Assembly: GCF_005877905.1 (NCBI RefSeq)
Contig: NZ_SWDV01000019.1
Location: forward strand, 62,001 to 126,000
Direction of reading: 5' to 3'
Length of the DNA stretch: 64,000 nt
DNA from: Pseudomonas nicosulfuronedens
GTDB taxonomy: Bacteria > Pseudomonadota > Gammaproteobacteria > Pseudomonadales > Pseudomonadaceae
Below are positions 12,257 through 20,593 of this stretch, piece after piece. The notes below the pieces were generated by a model. The model had not been told where the DNA came from and did not search any database. It saw only the letters and a list, made by a program, of their open reading frames with translations. Within the stretch, counting starts at the first letter, position 1, and every line of letters starts with the position of its first letter. A program made the translations under genes and the position numbers.

Positions 12257-13296
12257 TGCGCTGGCTGCTGGCCTCTCTGGGGCTGTTCGCCGGCCTCGCC
12301 GTTGCTGCCCAAGCGCCCGTCGAGGCGCCGAAGGCAGTTGCGCCGGTCGCCATTCCGGCTGCGCCGGCTTCGCTGCAGTTCGTTGCCGAGCACCCGGTGG
12401 AAGGCATGCCCAGCGGCAATCTCTCCGGGCTGGCGCTGTGCGGCAGCGAGATGTGGACGGTGTCCGACCGCGACGACGACCGTCTTTATCGCCTGCTGAT
12501 CGACGACACACCGGGCAAGGCCTGGCAGGCCAGCGCCGAACCGTTCGTGGTGCCGGGCACGCCGGAAAGCGGCTTGTCCTGGGGCACCCGCGCGCGGGTG
12601 ACCGTCGGCGGGCTGCTGCGTGGTGGCGCCATGGATTTCGAGGGCATCAGCTGCGACCAGGCGGGCAACCGCTACGTCGTCAGCGAAGGTTACGCGGCTG
12701 TCCTGCTGCTGCCGGCCGTTGGCGAGCCGAGCTGGCTGCCGTTGCCGCAGAACCTGCTGCGCCAGGCCCGCGCCAGCGGCCTGCTGATGGAGTTCAATGC
12801 GCTCTACGAAGGCATTGCCATCAGCGCCGACGGCAAGCAGCTGTGGCTGGCCGCCGAGCGCCAGCGCCGTGGCCTGCTCAAGGTGCATAACGAGAACGGT
12901 ACCTGGAAGTGCGACGGCAACTGCGTGATGCTCAGCGAAGGCGGCACCGCGCTGCCGCCGCCGGAGCTGGGCGCAGAGCGCGCGCTGCCGATCGATTTCT
13001 CCGACCTGGCGTTATACAAGGACAAGCTGTTCACCCTGGAGCGCCTGGCGCACCAGATCTGCCGCCGCGATGCCAAGACCGGCGCGCAGGAGCTTTGCTG
13101 GTCCTTCGCCGCCGGTGCGCTGGCTCCGGAGCGTCGCTACGACCTGCCTTACGGCGTAGCCGAGGCGCTGATTCTCGACGACCAGGGGGCCTGGATCGGC
13201 CTGGACAACGGCGAGCACGCCCGCGCCGACGGTGATAGCCGCCCCTATGTGCTGCGCTTCGCGGCGCCGGCCGGCGGCTGGCTCGGTGGCAAATGA
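12256..13296 (+). CDS. Esterase-like activity of phytase family protein
   Basis: A 346-residue predicted exported protein with an N-terminal signal (RWLLASLGLFAGLAVAAQ). The body contains beta-propeller-like strands of the phytase-like esterase family, for example LSGLALCG, MDFEGISCD and YEGIAISADGKQLWLAAE. It is expected in the periplasm; activity and substrate are unproven. The start overlaps the parE stop (TGATG) and its stop overlaps the next gene, placing it inside the parE-parC operon in the order seen in other pseudomonads. Whether it has any link to topoisomerase work is unknown. Confidence 0.8.
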
Positions 13297-13817
13297 ACGA
13301 CGCGGTGCCGGGCAAGCGGATCGGCAAGATCATGATGTTCCTCGCCTGGGGCGCGGGCATCCTGCTGGCCACCCGTTATTTCGGCGCCTGGGAAACCCGT
13401 CAGCACAACCCCAATCCGCAGCCGCAGTCGACCCGCGGCGACGGCTACGTGGAAGTGCGGCTGGTCGGCAATCGCGCTGGCCACTATGTGGTGGACGGCC
13501 GGATCGGCAGCGAGGCGGTGACCTTCATGCTCGACACCGGCGCCACCCAGGTGGCCCTGCCGCAGCGCCTGGCCGACCGTCTCGGCCTGCCGCGAGGTTT
13601 GCCGGTGACCCTGGACACCGCCAACGGCCGCAGCCAGGGCTGGCGCACGCGCCTGCCCAGCCTGCAGCTTGGCGACATCCGCCTGACCGACGTGCCGGCG
13701 CTGATCGCGCCGGGCATGGAAGGCGACGAGGTGCTGCTCGGCATGAGCGCACTCAGACAACTCGATTTCACCCAGCAGGACGGCACCCTGGTGCTGCGCC
13801 AGCGATCTACACCGTGA
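13293..13817 (+). CDS. Retropepsin-like aspartic protease (TIGR02281-type)
   Basis: A 174-residue membrane-anchored protein. One hydrophobic helix (residues about 10-26) is followed by a single retropepsin-like domain with the catalytic signature [12 protein letters not shown]. Such proteins work as dimers, like retroviral proteases. The ATG at 13293 overlaps the previous stop by four bases. Substrate is unknown; location suggests the periplasmic side of the inner membrane. It sits between the phytase-like gene and parC. Confidence 0.85.
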   Translation: MNDAVPGKRIGKIMMFLAWGAGILLATRYFGAWETRQHNPNPQPQSTRGDGYVEVRLVGNRAGHYVVDGRIGSEAVTFMLDTGATQVALPQRLADRLGLPRGLPVTLDTANGRSQGWRTRLPSLQLGDIRLTDVPALIAPGMEGDEVLLGMSALRQLDFTQQDGTLVLRQRSTP

Positions 13818-13824
13818 GGCACGC

Positions 13825-16089
13825 ATGAGCGAAACCCTCGATCTGAGTCTGGAGGGCGTGGAGCGCCGGTCACTGGCCGACTTCACCGAACAGGCTTACC
13901 TGAACTATTCCATGTACGTGATCATGGACCGCGCCCTGCCGCATATCGGCGACGGCCTGAAACCCGTGCAGCGGCGCATCGTCTACGCCATGAGCGAACT
14001 GGGCCTGGACGCCGACTCCAAGCACAAGAAATCGGCGCGGACCGTCGGCGACGTGCTGGGTAAATACCACCCCCACGGTGACTCGGCGTGCTACGAAGCC
14101 ATGGTGCTGATGGCGCAGCCGTTCTCCTACCGCTACCCGCTGGTGGACGGCCAGGGCAACTGGGGTGCGCCGGACGATCCCAAGTCCTTCGCCGCCATGC
14201 GTTACACCGAGGCCCGCCTGTCACGCTATGCCGAGACCCTGCTGTCCGAGCTGGGGCAGGGCACCGCGGACTGGGTGCCGAACTTCGACGGCACCATGGA
14301 CGAGCCGGCTGTGCTGCCGGCGCGCCTGCCCAACTTGCTGCTCAACGGCACCACCGGCATCGCCGTCGGCATGGCCACCGATATTCCGCCGCACAATCTG
14401 CGCGAAGTGGCCGCCGCCTGTATCCGCCTGCTGGATGAGCCGCAGGCGACCGTTGGCGACCTGCTTGAGCATGTACAGGGCCCGGATTTCCCGACCGAGG
14501 CGGAAATCATCACTCCGCGCGCCGACCTGCAGAAGATCTACGAAACCGGCCGTGGCTCGGTGCGCATGCGCGCCGTGTACCGCGTCGAGGACGGCGACAT
14601 CGTGGTCACCGCGCTGCCGCACCAGGTCTCCGGGGCCAAGGTGCTGGAGCAGATCGCCGGGCAGATGCAGGCCAAGAAGCTGCCGATGGTGGCCGACCTG
14701 CGCGACGAGTCGGACCACGAGAACCCGACCCGCATCGTCATCATCCCGCGCTCCAACCGCGTGGATGCCGAAGAACTGATGACCCACCTGTTCGCCACCA
14801 CCGATCTGGAAAGCTCGTACCGGGTGAACATGAACGTCATCGGCCTGGACGGCAAACCCCAGGTCAAGGACCTGCGCCAGGTGCTGAGCGAGTGGCTGAC
14901 CTACCGCACCGACACCGTGCGCCGCCGCCTGCAGTTCCGCCTGGACAAGGTCGAGAAGCGTCTGCACCTGTTGGAAGGCTTGCTGGTCGCCTTCCTCAAC
15001 CTCGATGAAGTCATCCACATCATCCGCACCGAGGACCAGCCCAAGCCGGTCCTGATGCAGCGCTTCGAACTCTCCGAGCTGCAGGCCGACTACATCCTCG
15101 ACACCCGCCTGCGTCAGCTGGCGCGGCTGGAAGAGATGAAGATCCGCGGCGAGCAGGACGAGCTGGCCAAGGAACGCGCCAAGCTGCTGGCCATCCTGGG
15201 CTCCAACGCCAAGCTGCGCAAACTGGTGCGCGATGAGCTGGTCGCCGACGCCGAAACCTACGGCGACGACCGCCGCTCGCCCATCGTCGCCCGCGCCGAA
15301 GCCCGCGCCCTGTCGGAAACCGAGCTGATGCCGACCGAGCCGGTGACCGTGGTGCTGTCCGAAAAAGGCTGGGTACGTTGCGCCAAGGGCCACGACATCG
15401 ACGCCACCGGCCTGTCTTACAAGGCCGGCGACGGCTTCAAGGCAGCCGCGCCGGGTCGTTCGAACCAGTACGCGGTGTTCATCGACTCGACTGGCCGCAG
15501 CTACTCGCTGGCGGCCCACAGCCTGCCGTCCGCCCGTGGCCAGGGTGAGCCGCTGACCGGCCGCCTGACACCGCCGCCGGGAGCGACCTTCGACCGTGTG
15601 CTGCTGCCTGAGGACAGTGCGCTCTATGTGCTGGCCTCTGATGCCGGCTACGGTTTCGTTGCCAAGGGCGAGGACATGCAGGCCAAGAACAAGGCCGGCA
15701 AGGCGCTGCTCAGTCTGCCCAATGGCGCGCAGGTGATGGCGCCGCGGCCGGTCGCCGACGTCGAGCAAGACTGGATCGCCGCCGTGACCACCGAGGGCCG
15801 CCTGCTCCTGTTCAAGGTGTCCGACCTGCCGCAACTGGCCAAGGGCAAGGGCAACAAGATCATCAGCGTGCCGGGCGACCGCGTGGCGAGCCGCGAGGAG
15901 TACCTCACTGACCTGGCCGTTCTTCCGACGGGCGCGACCCTGGTGCTGCAGGCCGGCAAGCGGACGCTCTCGCTCAAGGGTGACGACCTGGAGCACTACA
16001 AGGGCGAAAGAGGCCGTCGTGGCAACAAACTGCCGCGCGGTTTCCAGCGAGTGGACGCCTTGCTGGTAGAATCGCTGTCTCAGGATTGA
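13825..16089 (+). CDS. parC: DNA topoisomerase IV subunit A
   Basis: A 754-residue breakage-reunion subunit of topoisomerase IV. The active-site tyrosine is Y127 in [10 protein letters not shown]. The quinolone-determining region reads [10 protein letters not shown], with serine at 87 and glutamate at 91, the susceptible form in pseudomonads. The C-terminal third carries the beta-pinwheel repeats that read DNA crossings (for example [11 protein letters not shown] and [13 protein letters not shown]). It begins seven bases after the protease stop and is probably co-transcribed with parE. Confidence 0.97.
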   Translation: MSETLDLSLEGVERRSLADFTEQAYLNYSMYVIMDRALPHIGDGLKPVQRRIVYAMSELGLDADSKHKKSARTVGDVLGKYHPHGDSACYEAMVLMAQPFSYRYPLVDGQGNWGAPDDPKSFAAMRYTEARLSRYAETLLSELGQGTADWVPNFDGTMDEPAVLPARLPNLLLNGTTGIAVGMATDIPPHNLREVAAACIRLLDEPQATVGDLLEHVQGPDFPTEAEIITPRADLQKIYETGRGSVRMRAVYRVEDGDIVVTALPHQVSGAKVLEQIAGQMQAKKLPMVADLRDESDHENPTRIVIIPRSNRVDAEELMTHLFATTDLESSYRVNMNVIGLDGKPQVKDLRQVLSEWLTYRTDTVRRRLQFRLDKVEKRLHLLEGLLVAFLNLDEVIHIIRTEDQPKPVLMQRFELSELQADYILDTRLRQLARLEEMKIRGEQDELAKERAKLLAILGSNAKLRKLVRDELVADAETYGDDRRSPIVARAEARALSETELMPTEPVTVVLSEKGWVRCAKGHDIDATGLSYKAGDGFKAAAPGRSNQYAVFIDSTGRSYSLAAHSLPSARGQGEPLTGRLTPPPGATFDRVLLPEDSALYVLASDAGYGFVAKGEDMQAKNKAGKALLSLPNGAQVMAPRPVADVEQDWIAAVTTEGRLLLFKVSDLPQLAKGKGNKIISVPGDRVASREEYLTDLAVLPTGATLVLQAGKRTLSLKGDDLEHYKGERGRRGNKLPRGFQRVDALLVESLSQD

Positions 16090-16123
16090 AACGCGGCTCG
16101 ATACATTCTGCCTCTGGAGCTGA

Positions 16124-16167
16124 GGCGCCGGTTAAGGGATGATACGTCCCTTTGGGTAACCGGCGCC
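16124..16167. other. Large unassigned hairpin downstream of parC
   Basis: A perfect 11-bp stem (16124-16134 with 16157-16167) continues, after a four-base bulge (16153-16156), into a further paired segment (AAGGGA with TCCCTT) closed by a loop of about seven bases. No T run follows, so it is not a standard terminator. It could end the parC mRNA, protect it, or belong to a small RNA. Confidence 0.6.
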
Positions 16168-16225
16168 GCGGCGCGTTGCCTGAAGTCATATTGGTTTTGT
16201 TGGAAGTAGCGCCGAAATTCGGCGA

Positions 16226-16963
16226 ATGACGGTGATCCAGATGAGCGCTTTGCGCGCCTTGGCCTATCTTTCCCTCGTCAGCCTCCTCGGGCTGGCGGGT
16301 TGTACGGTGAATCGACCGACCCAGCTGTTCCAGCTGGATGCGGGCGCGGTTCCTGTCCCGACCCGTGACAACGGCGTCGCAGTACTGCTCGGCCCGGTTT
16401 CCCTGGCCGATTACCTGAAACGCGAGACCATGGTCCAGCGTCAGGCCGACGGTATCCTCAACCTGTCGACCGAAGCCCGCTGGGCCGGCAGCCTCGAGAC
16501 CAACGTCAGCCAGCAACTGATGCGCCTGCTCTCGGGCGAGCTCGATAGCACCCGCCTGGCACTGTTCCCGGAGAAGCCCGGCTTCACCCCGCAGGTCCAG
16601 GTCATGCTGACCATCAGCCGCCTGGACTCCGGCCCCAAGGAGCCGGCGGTGCTGGAGGCGCGCTGGCGTCTGCTCGACCAGAAGGGCGAGCTGCGCGACA
16701 GCCGCGTTTTCCGCGAGGAAGAGGCGCATTCTGGCAGCGTGCAGGACCAGGTGCGTGCGCAGGGTGACCTGCTGCGCAAGCTGTCGGTGCAACTGGCCCG
16801 TGACGTGCGTCCGGTCGCCGCAGCGGTTGCCGAGCAGCAGGCTACGCCGCCACGCAAGCCGGTTGTGGTCAACACCGAGCAGGCGGCCAAGCCCAAGGAA
16901 GAAGGGCCGAAGATCCCGCTGGTGGTGCCGATCCGCACCGATGTCGAGGTCTACCGCTTCTAA
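16226..16963 (+). CDS. PqiC-like ABC transport auxiliary lipoprotein (DUF330)
   Basis: A 245-residue lipoprotein with a signal ending in the lipobox LAGC. It resembles PqiC/YmbA-type lipoproteins that work with MCE-domain tunnels in lipid traffic between the inner and outer membranes. FQLDAGAV near the start and GPVSLADYLKRETMV are typical. The C-terminal 45 residues are low-complexity and rich in Ala, Pro and Lys. Start choice is uncertain: ATG at 16226 or, five codons on, at 16241; neither has a strong ribosome binding site. No PqiA/PqiB or MCE gene is nearby, so its partner must be encoded elsewhere. Confidence 0.75.
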   Translation: MTVIQMSALRALAYLSLVSLLGLAGCTVNRPTQLFQLDAGAVPVPTRDNGVAVLLGPVSLADYLKRETMVQRQADGILNLSTEARWAGSLETNVSQQLMRLLSGELDSTRLALFPEKPGFTPQVQVMLTISRLDSGPKEPAVLEARWRLLDQKGELRDSRVFREEEAHSGSVQDQVRAQGDLLRKLSVQLARDVRPVAAAVAEQQATPPRKPVVVNTEQAAKPKEEGPKIPLVVPIRTDVEVYRF

Positions 16964-16989
16964 GCCGATCACAGCGATCGTGGTATTCG

Positions 16990-17025
16990 CGGCCCGCAGA
17001 GCATAGCTTTGCGGGCCGTTTTGCT
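16990..17025 (+). terminator. Intrinsic terminator after the PqiC-like gene
   Basis: A stem of about 13 bp (16990-17002 with 17006-17018, one G-T pair) with loop ATA is followed by TTTTGCTT. Confidence 0.88.
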
Positions 17026-17139
17026 TCTGTCGTGGCCTGTTTTGACATCTTCTTGACGGCCCCTGTGGTATCTACGGGCGCTTGTGCAGGTTATTGGCGC
17101 CCGGACATTTTCCGCGCGGAACCTGCGAGAGACTCGCGC

Positions 17140-18765
17140 GTGTCTTCACTCCCTCAATTTTCCAGTGTTCAGGCGGATTCCGCCCTGAATCGTCAGACGC
17201 TTTGCGTGATGCTGGCGGCGCTGGTGCTGTTCCTGCTCGGTGTGCAGGGCGATGCCTTCGTCGGCTTCGACTCGCGCTTCGTACTGTTCGCGCGCGAAAT
17301 GCTGCGCCACGGGCCGGGCTGGTTCCCCACCACCTACGGCGTTCCTTATCCGGACTATCCGGCCACCTCGACCTTTCTGACCTACCTGCTCTCGCTGCCG
17401 CTGGGGCGGGTGACCGAATTCACCGCTTGGCTCCCTACCGCGCTGGCCGCGGCGATCTGCACCGGTGTCGTGTATCGCCTGGTGGCGCCGCTCTCCCGCT
17501 GCTGGGCGCTGGTCAGCGTGGCGATGTTGCTGCTGACCGCCACCTTCGTCAGCGAAACGCGGGCCGTGTCCCTTGATCTGATGGTGGCCGCGGTCGGCCT
17601 GCTGGCCTTCTACGTTGCCTTCCACGCCGAGCGCCATGGCGTGCCGGGCTTGCTGCTGCGCCTGCTGCCATTGCTGCTGGCCGGTTTCGCGCTGCGCGGC
17701 CCATTGGGGCTGGTGGTGCCGGCAGGCATGGTGTGCAGTCAACTGCTGCTGGACCGGTGCTGGAAGCGGCTGATCGCCTTCTCGGCGAGCGCGCTGGCGC
17801 TGTTGCTCCTCTGCGTGTTCGCGCTGATCGCCCTGGCACGCTCGGTGGGTGGCGAAGCCTTTGTCCAGGACGTCCTGCAGATGCAGGTGATCGGTCGGCT
17901 GGATGGTTCCGCCGGCTCCAGCGATGCGCTGTATTACTTCCGCAGTTCCCTGGGTAACTACGCGCTGGCCTTCCCGCTGGCGCTGCCGGCGCTGGCGCTG
18001 CTCTGGCAGCGTCGCCGCGAGCCGGCGTTCCGTCTGGTGGCAGGCTGCGCCCTGGCGGCGCTGGTGGTCATGGCCGGGCTGTCGGTGCCGCAGGCCAAGA
18101 AGGCCCGCTATATCATTGCGCTGGCGCCGCTGGCCGCCATCGTTGCGGGCTACCCGTTCATGGTCGCCGGCAGCCGTTTGGCGCAAGTGCTGCGTGGCTT
18201 GCTGCGAGCGCTGTGGCTGGTTTTGCCGGTCCTGCTGCTGGCGGGTTTGTGGCTGGCCTGGAAGCGTTATCCACAGGAACTTGCCGCGCTGGGTTGGCGC
18301 TTGCCGGCGTGCATCGTGGTGCTCTCCGCTCTGCTGGCTTTCGGCGCACTGCGCTGGCGACGTCCGGCAGCACTGGCGCTGGGCGCCGCGCTCGCCCTTT
18401 GGGCCAGCTACATCCTGGTCTTCGAGCCAATGGAGCGCCGCCTGTACGACAGTCAGGGTTTTTCCCGCGAAGTGCTACGCCAACTCGACGCTCAGCCCGC
18501 GCCCCTGGCGCTCTATGGCATGGCGCCGGACGCGCAGGCGATCAAGCTGATGGTCAATCTCGATCGCGACCTGAAGCCGCTGTTCGTTGACCGTCCTGAG
18601 CAGTTGGCGGCGCAGAGCGGCCCGTTCTACCTGATGATCCAGGCTCGCGACGCCGAGCGCATTGCTACCACCTTGCCTGCGGCTTCCCAGCTGTTGTTCG
18701 AAGGCAGTTTCGACAAGAACACTTTCCGCCTGCTGCGCCTTCCCGGAGTGGGCACCAAGCCGTGA
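17140..18765 (+). CDS. Family-39-type membrane glycosyltransferase (ArnT-like)
   Basis: A 541-residue multi-spanning protein with about ten hydrophobic helices. The first periplasmic loop has FDSRFVLFAREMLRHG and PTTYGVPYPDYP, matching the catalytic loop region of dolichyl-phosphate-mannose/ArnT glycosyltransferases, which move a sugar from a lipid carrier to an envelope acceptor. The usual DEAR-type acidic pair appears as FDSR. GTG at 17140 was preferred; the open frame begins at 17032 but the extra 36 residues look non-coding and overlap the terminator-proximal region. The acceptor is unknown. Its stop overlaps the start of the following lipoprotein gene, so the two are probably made together. 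Confidence 0.75.
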   Translation: MSSLPQFSSVQADSALNRQTLCVMLAALVLFLLGVQGDAFVGFDSRFVLFAREMLRHGPGWFPTTYGVPYPDYPATSTFLTYLLSLPLGRVTEFTAWLPTALAAAICTGVVYRLVAPLSRCWALVSVAMLLLTATFVSETRAVSLDLMVAAVGLLAFYVAFHAERHGVPGLLLRLLPLLLAGFALRGPLGLVVPAGMVCSQLLLDRCWKRLIAFSASALALLLLCVFALIALARSVGGEAFVQDVLQMQVIGRLDGSAGSSDALYYFRSSLGNYALAFPLALPALALLWQRRREPAFRLVAGCALAALVVMAGLSVPQAKKARYIIALAPLAAIVAGYPFMVAGSRLAQVLRGLLRALWLVLPVLLLAGLWLAWKRYPQELAALGWRLPACIVVLSALLAFGALRWRRPAALALGAALALWASYILVFEPMERRLYDSQGFSREVLRQLDAQPAPLALYGMAPDAQAIKLMVNLDRDLKPLFVDRPEQLAAQSGPFYLMIQARDAERIATTLPAASQLLFEGSFDKNTFRLLRLPGVGTKP

Positions 18766-20003
18766 TGAAAGCACTGACTTCCCTGCTCGCCTGCTGCCTG
18801 CTGCTGGGCGGTTGTGGTGATTCCGATACCCAGGATGTGGTCGAACGGGACCAGGCGTTCTTCCGCCAGCACCCGTTGCCACCGCTGGAGATCGTGTCCG
18901 GCGGCGGCAGCTTCGTATTGCCCTTGCTGCCCGATACCCAGTTCTACGCGGAGAACAACCACCGCAAGCGCCACCTGTTCCGCAGCGAGCAACGTTTCCC
19001 CGACCTGCCGTACCAGCCGGCGCTGGCGTTCTTCGCGCAGACATTCTGGCTGGCCAAGTACGCCGAGGTGCTGCAGGTCCCGATGGTGGTGCACCTGGGC
19101 GACGTGGTGGAAAACGCCGGTGTCGTCACCCAGTGGCAGACCGCCAGCGGCGCCATGCGTACGCTGGAAGAACGTGGCGTGCCCTACAGCATCGCCACGG
19201 GGGAGCGTGACGTGCACGAAGAGGCCAGCACGGATGATCGTCGCTCCTTCCTCGATCGTTTCGCGGACCACTTCGGCCCCGAGCGCGCCGCCTGGCAGAG
19301 TACCTACGTCGGCAGCGATCCCAAGGGCCTGAGCCAGGTGCACCTGTTCCAGCGATATGGTCAGTCGTTCCTGCTGCTGGCGCTGGACTGGAGCCCCTCC
19401 GAGGCCACCCTGGCGTGGGCCCAGAGCGTCATCGACGAGCATCCCCATGTGCCGGTGATCCTTGCCTCGCACAGTATCCTGCGACGCAGCGCTGGCGGCC
19501 TGGCGGAGCTGTCCCGCGAGGACAACGCCAGCGGTGTGCTGCTATGGGACCGGCTGATTCGCCGCAATGACCAGGTATTCCTCACCCTGAATGCACACGC
19601 CGATGGGGCTGCGCACACACGGATGCTCAATGACCTGGGGCACAGTGTGGACATGGTGATGGTCGACTATCAGCACCAGTACCTGGGAGGGAACGGCCTG
19701 TTGCAACTCCTGGAGCTGGACCTGCAGCGCAATAGCCTCGCCGGGTTGTCGCTGTCGCCCTGGGTGCTCTGGAAGCGCCAGGTCTACCCGCAAGCTTTCA
19801 AGCCCTGCGCGACACCGCAGGCCTTGCATGATTGCGATCAGCTGATGCCGGAGGATTCTCCCGGCTGGGACAATCGCTTCCAGGTCGAACTGGATTACCA
19901 GGCGCGCTTCAGCAGCTTCCAGGGCTACAGTGCGCAGCTGCCTTTGAAGAGCGCACAGGCTTCGTTGCTGGAGCAGCTCCAGGTGCAGTTGGGCAAGCGC
20001 TGA
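18765..20003 (+). CDS. Metallophosphoesterase-like lipoprotein with altered active site
   Basis: A 412-residue predicted lipoprotein (lipobox LGGC, cysteine 17). It follows the scaffold of calcineurin-like phosphoesterases of the LPDTQ subgroup: LLPDTQFY at 54-61, HLGDVVENAG at 110-119 and ASHSIL later. The diagnostic GNHD motif is replaced by GERD (146-149), and the later GHxH motif by NAHADG, so several metal ligands are missing. The ATG at 18765 overlaps the glycosyltransferase stop; GTG at 18762 is an alternative. It is probably not a normal phosphoesterase and may bind rather than cleave its ligand. Confidence 0.7.
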   Translation: MKALTSLLACCLLLGGCGDSDTQDVVERDQAFFRQHPLPPLEIVSGGGSFVLPLLPDTQFYAENNHRKRHLFRSEQRFPDLPYQPALAFFAQTFWLAKYAEVLQVPMVVHLGDVVENAGVVTQWQTASGAMRTLEERGVPYSIATGERDVHEEASTDDRRSFLDRFADHFGPERAAWQSTYVGSDPKGLSQVHLFQRYGQSFLLLALDWSPSEATLAWAQSVIDEHPHVPVILASHSILRRSAGGLAELSREDNASGVLLWDRLIRRNDQVFLTLNAHADGAAHTRMLNDLGHSVDMVMVDYQHQYLGGNGLLQLLELDLQRNSLAGLSLSPWVLWKRQVYPQAFKPCATPQALHDCDQLMPEDSPGWDNRFQVELDYQARFSSFQGYSAQLPLKSAQASLLEQLQVQLGKR

Positions 20004-20004
20004 T

Positions 20005-20541
20005 TCAGTCGTTTCGACGCAGCACCCGGCGCAGGACGATACCGGCCGCCGCCACGCCCAGGCAGGGCAGCCAGACCCAGCGCGCCTCCGAGATCAGCAC
20101 CTCCAGCCCGCGTGGGCTGAGAAAGCGCGACAGGCCGATCGGTGAGACTTCGATGGGGTGCAGCGGCAGGAAGTAACGCTGGTCGCTCCAGGGCCAGAAC
20201 CATGCGACTCCCAGGCCGCCGTCGGTCATCGCATCCAGCACGCTGTGGGAGGCGGTGGCGAGGCCGACCCACAGGCCGGCTTTCAGCGGGCCGCTGCCCA
20301 GCAGGCGGCAGCACAGCGCCCCGAGTACTCCCATGCATGCCGCAAACAGCAAGGAATGGCTGAAGCCGCGATGGCCGAAGGCGTCGTGGTAGGCGATGCC
20401 CAGCTTGAAGGCGACCACATCGAGGTCGGGCAGGCAGGCGGCGAGCATGCCGGCCAGCAGCAGGCGCGGCGGGATGAAGCGCGAGCCGAGCGCCAGGCCC
20501 ACGGCGAGCGCGGGCAGGGGATGGGTGATCAGGGTGGTCAT
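20005..20541 (-). CDS. YdjM-like membrane protein (metal-dependent hydrolase family)
   Basis: A 178-residue protein with four or five membrane helices, of the YdjM/DUF457 'membrane-bound metal-dependent hydrolase' family. The conserved histidine signature HRGFSHSLL and the acidic patch LPDLDV are present. Length is typical. It is convergent with the lipoprotein gene, with one base between the two stops. The enzymatic name comes from the family; activity has not been shown in most members. Confidence 0.8.
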   Translation of the reverse strand: MTTLITHPLPALAVGLALGSRFIPPRLLLAGMLAACLPDLDVVAFKLGIAYHDAFGHRGFSHSLLFAACMGVLGALCCRLLGSGPLKAGLWVGLATASHSVLDAMTDGGLGVAWFWPWSDQRYFLPLHPIEVSPIGLSRFLSPRGLEVLISEARWVWLPCLGVAAAGIVLRRVLRRND

Positions 20542-20593
20542 GGAATCCGTTCCACGAGGGGCCAGGCGGCCCCTCTCTCTTTTCTATTGGCGG

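Noticed and set aside
14221-15996. Long minus-strand frame opposite parC
   Set aside because: Antisense shadow of parC; same codon-position pattern and no domain.
17032-17139. Upstream extension of the glycosyltransferase
   Set aside because: It begins close to a terminator tail and lacks conserved residues; GTG at 17140 precedes the first helix closely.
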